Shown here: in pieces, positions 23,041-24,361 of the stretch
Position numbering within the stretch: position 1 is the stretch's first letter
How the letters are laid out: every line of letters starts with the position of its first letter
DNA from: JAIOHN01 sp038258185
GTDB taxonomy: Bacteria > Chloroflexota > Anaerolineae > Aggregatilineales > Phototrophicaceae
Direction of reading: 5' to 3'
DNA: 24,361 bases
Assembly (NCBI GenBank): GCA_038258185.1
Contig: JBBSQD010000073.1
Coordinates: forward strand, 1-24,361
Translations under genes and position numbers: made by a program
Notes under the pieces: generated by a model
The model's input: the letters and a program-made list of their open reading frames with translations, nothing else
Database searches by the model: none
What the model was told of the DNA's origin: nothing

Positions 23041-23817
23041 CTATAAGCGTTTAAAGTGGATGCCGCCATCCACATTGATAACTTCACCAGTCGAGTACGG
23101 CAGATAGCCCTCGGCAATGGCTGTGATGATTTTCGCTACATCTTCCGGTTGTCCCCAGCGGCGAATCGGGGTTAAACCATCCCCGATGAGCTTGTCATAT
23201 TTGGAGGTGACCACGCTGGTCATATCGGTCGCGATGATGCCGGGGCGCACCTCATAGACATTGATGCCTTCGTCGGCCAGCCGATCCGCAAACAGCAGCG
23301 TCATCATGCCCATGCCGGACTTGGACAGACAGTATTCCGCGCGGCTGACGCTGCTGGTATAAGCACTCATCGAGCCGATATTGATAATCTGCCCCTGTTC
23401 GATCACGCCGTCTTTCATCAGTTCGATCATGTTGCGGGCGACGGCCTGCGTCAGAAAGAACGGCCCTTTCAGGTTGACCGTCATCACTTCGTCATAGCTT
23501 TCTTCGCTGGTTTCCAGAATATCCATACGTTGACGCGGGGCCATCCCGGCATTATTCACCAGTAGATCAATGCGGCCATATTGGGCCAGCACTTCGCGTA
23601 GCAGTGTCGTGCGATCTTCGCTGTTGGCGACATCACCCTGCACGGCGATGGCCTGTCCACCGGCGGCGATTACATCCGTGACGGTTTCTGCGGCGGCTTC
23701 GGCATTGCCGCGATAATTGACCACTACTGACCAACCCACCGCGCCCAGACCTAACGCAATCCCGCGTCCAATCCCGCGACTGGCCCCGGTAACCAGTGCA
23801 ACACGCTTATTTGTCAT
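23041..23817 (-). CDS. Short-chain dehydrogenase/reductase, FabG-like
   Basis: This 258-residue classical SDR has TGASRGIG (10-17), NNAG (88-91) and the catalytic set Ser149, Tyr162 and Lys166 (YCLSK). The C-terminal YSTGEVINVDGG is standard. NYRGN after beta-2, with no acidic residue there, suggests NADP(H). By sequence it looks FabG-like, but no other fatty-acid gene is present. It overlaps the GH88 gene by 11 nt, so a sugar or deoxy-keto-uronate substrate (a KduD-like role) is a fair inference. AAGGT lies about 10 nt before the ATG. Family certain, substrate not. Confidence 0.87.
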   Translation of the reverse strand: MTNKRVALVTGASRGIGRGIALGLGAVGWSVVVNYRGNAEAAAETVTDVIAAGGQAIAVQGDVANSEDRTTLLREVLAQYGRIDLLVNNAGMAPRQRMDILETSEESYDEVMTVNLKGPFFLTQAVARNMIELMKDGVIEQGQIINIGSMSAYTSSVSRAEYCLSKSGMGMMTLLFADRLADEGINVYEVRPGIIATDMTSVVTSKYDKLIGDGLTPIRRWGQPEDVAKIITAIAEGYLPYSTGEVINVDGGIHFKRL

Positions 23818-24361
23818 CAGCCAATACCTTACTCACGGCTTCCAGAAAGAAATATTCGCCCCACATCACGCTTTCATCGACACCCAATCCCAAACGCTGG
23901 TGATACATCCCGTGTTTGAGGATGCCCTCGTAACCATGTTCGGATTGTTCCGTCGCCAGAAATTCAGGTGAGGTCAGCGTATCGACAATCTGCAGCGCAT
24001 AATCGTGATACAGGCGCGCGCGGTTGGGGTCACCGGTCAGTTTCGCCAGATTGAGCAGGCCACTGGCAGCAATGGCCGCAGCGGAACTTTCATAGGGCAG
24101 GTCGGGATTTGGCTCGCTCCAATCATTCGGAGGTACTCCATGCGCGGGAGTATTCTCGATGTAATACTGCGCGCATAACTCGGCAGTCTGTAAAAAGCGC
24201 GGATCATGCGTAAAGCGGTAGACCGTACCGAAACCATACAGCGCCCATGATAGCCCCCGCGCCCATGACGAATCATCACGCCAGCCCTGATGGGTACTCT
24301 GGCGCAGAAACACCCCGGTTTCCAGATCAAACAGGCCTTCATGCGAAGTGCTGCCATCCCC
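23807..24361 (-). CDS. GH88-like unsaturated glucuronyl hydrolase, N-terminus cut by window edge
   Basis: The last 184 residues of an (alpha/alpha)6-barrel glycosidase are present; the frame is open to base 24361. The stretch DGSTSHEGLFDLETG, then RQSTHQGWRDDSSWARGLSW, matches the active-site region of unsaturated glucuronyl hydrolases, as does the late ESSAAAIAASGLL segment. Full-length members have about 370-400 residues, so roughly half is missing. They hydrolyse the delta-4,5-unsaturated uronic acid left at the non-reducing end by polysaccharide lyases acting on chondroitin, hyaluronan, heparin or ulvan-type glycans. GH105 (rhamnogalacturonyl) is the main alternative; the THQG-DDSSWARG pattern favours GH88. 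It is the first visible gene of the operon and overlaps the SDR gene. Confidence 0.85.
   Translation of the reverse strand, partial: GDGSTSHEGLFDLETGVFLRQSTHQGWRDDSSWARGLSWALYGFGTVYRFTHDPRFLQTAELCAQYYIENTPAHGVPPNDWSEPNPDLPYESSAAAIAASGLLNLAKLTGDPNRARLYHDYALQIVDTLTSPEFLATEQSEHGYEGILKHGMYHQRLGLGVDESVMWGEYFFLEAVSKVLADDK

Overview
The window looks like a contig piece from an uncultured or environmental member of the Chloroflexota (Anaerolineae-like). This is inferred from gene style, not from a marker gene. The signs are secreted proteins with Thr/Pro 'TPTPT' linkers, tandem DUF4397-like modules, LysM and SH3 surface domains, a GH114-type secreted protein, moderate GC, and TTG/GTG starts beside good Shine-Dalgarno (SD) sites. 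No rRNA, tRNA, CRISPR array, transposase, integrase or phage gene was seen. All family names come from motif recognition by eye; no database search was run.

Left part (1-5545). A beta-carbonic anhydrase runs off the left edge on the minus strand. Divergent from it is a tight plus-strand operon: an SGSH-like sulfatase, a Gfo/Idh/MocA oxidoreductase overlapping it by 8 nt, a second sulfatase of a different subfamily, and a phytanoyl-CoA-dioxygenase-type Fe(II)/2-oxoglutarate enzyme. It ends at two hairpins. This looks like a catabolic module for a sulfated, probably otherwise modified, sugar.

Glycan/envelope part (5546-12123, all minus strand). In transcription order it holds hddA (GHMP kinase), gmhA, gmhB, a hexapeptide acyltransferase and a strong terminator, then a second unit with a membrane GT2 glycosyltransferase and a B12-binding radical SAM enzyme. 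HddA, GmhA and GmhB together give three steps of the GDP-D-glycero-alpha-D-manno-heptose route; the guanylyltransferase HddC is not in the window. An array of roughly helically phased TTAGGC-like repeats lies upstream of the glycosyltransferase.

Surface part (12124-17062, plus strand). A near-consensus promoter drives a membrane-anchored double-LysM protein, a 738-residue lipoprotein and a 620-residue secreted protein with a C-terminal SH3 domain. The last two share DUF4397-like modules. A strong terminator follows. A small hypothetical gene on the minus strand and a DrrAB-like ABC exporter pair (17578-19416) come next.

Right part (19470-24361, all minus strand). In transcription order: a GH88-like unsaturated glucuronyl hydrolase (cut by the right edge), an SDR dehydrogenase, a RbsD/FucU-type mutarotase, a nitroreductase-family protein and a long Old Yellow Enzyme-type flavoprotein, all nearly touching, then a GH114 secreted protein behind a perfect 12-bp inverted repeat that overlaps its SD. 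Together with the sulfatase operon this suggests growth on sulfated, uronate-containing polysaccharides (glycosaminoglycan- or algal-type). The two flavoenzymes inside a sugar operon are the least expected element.
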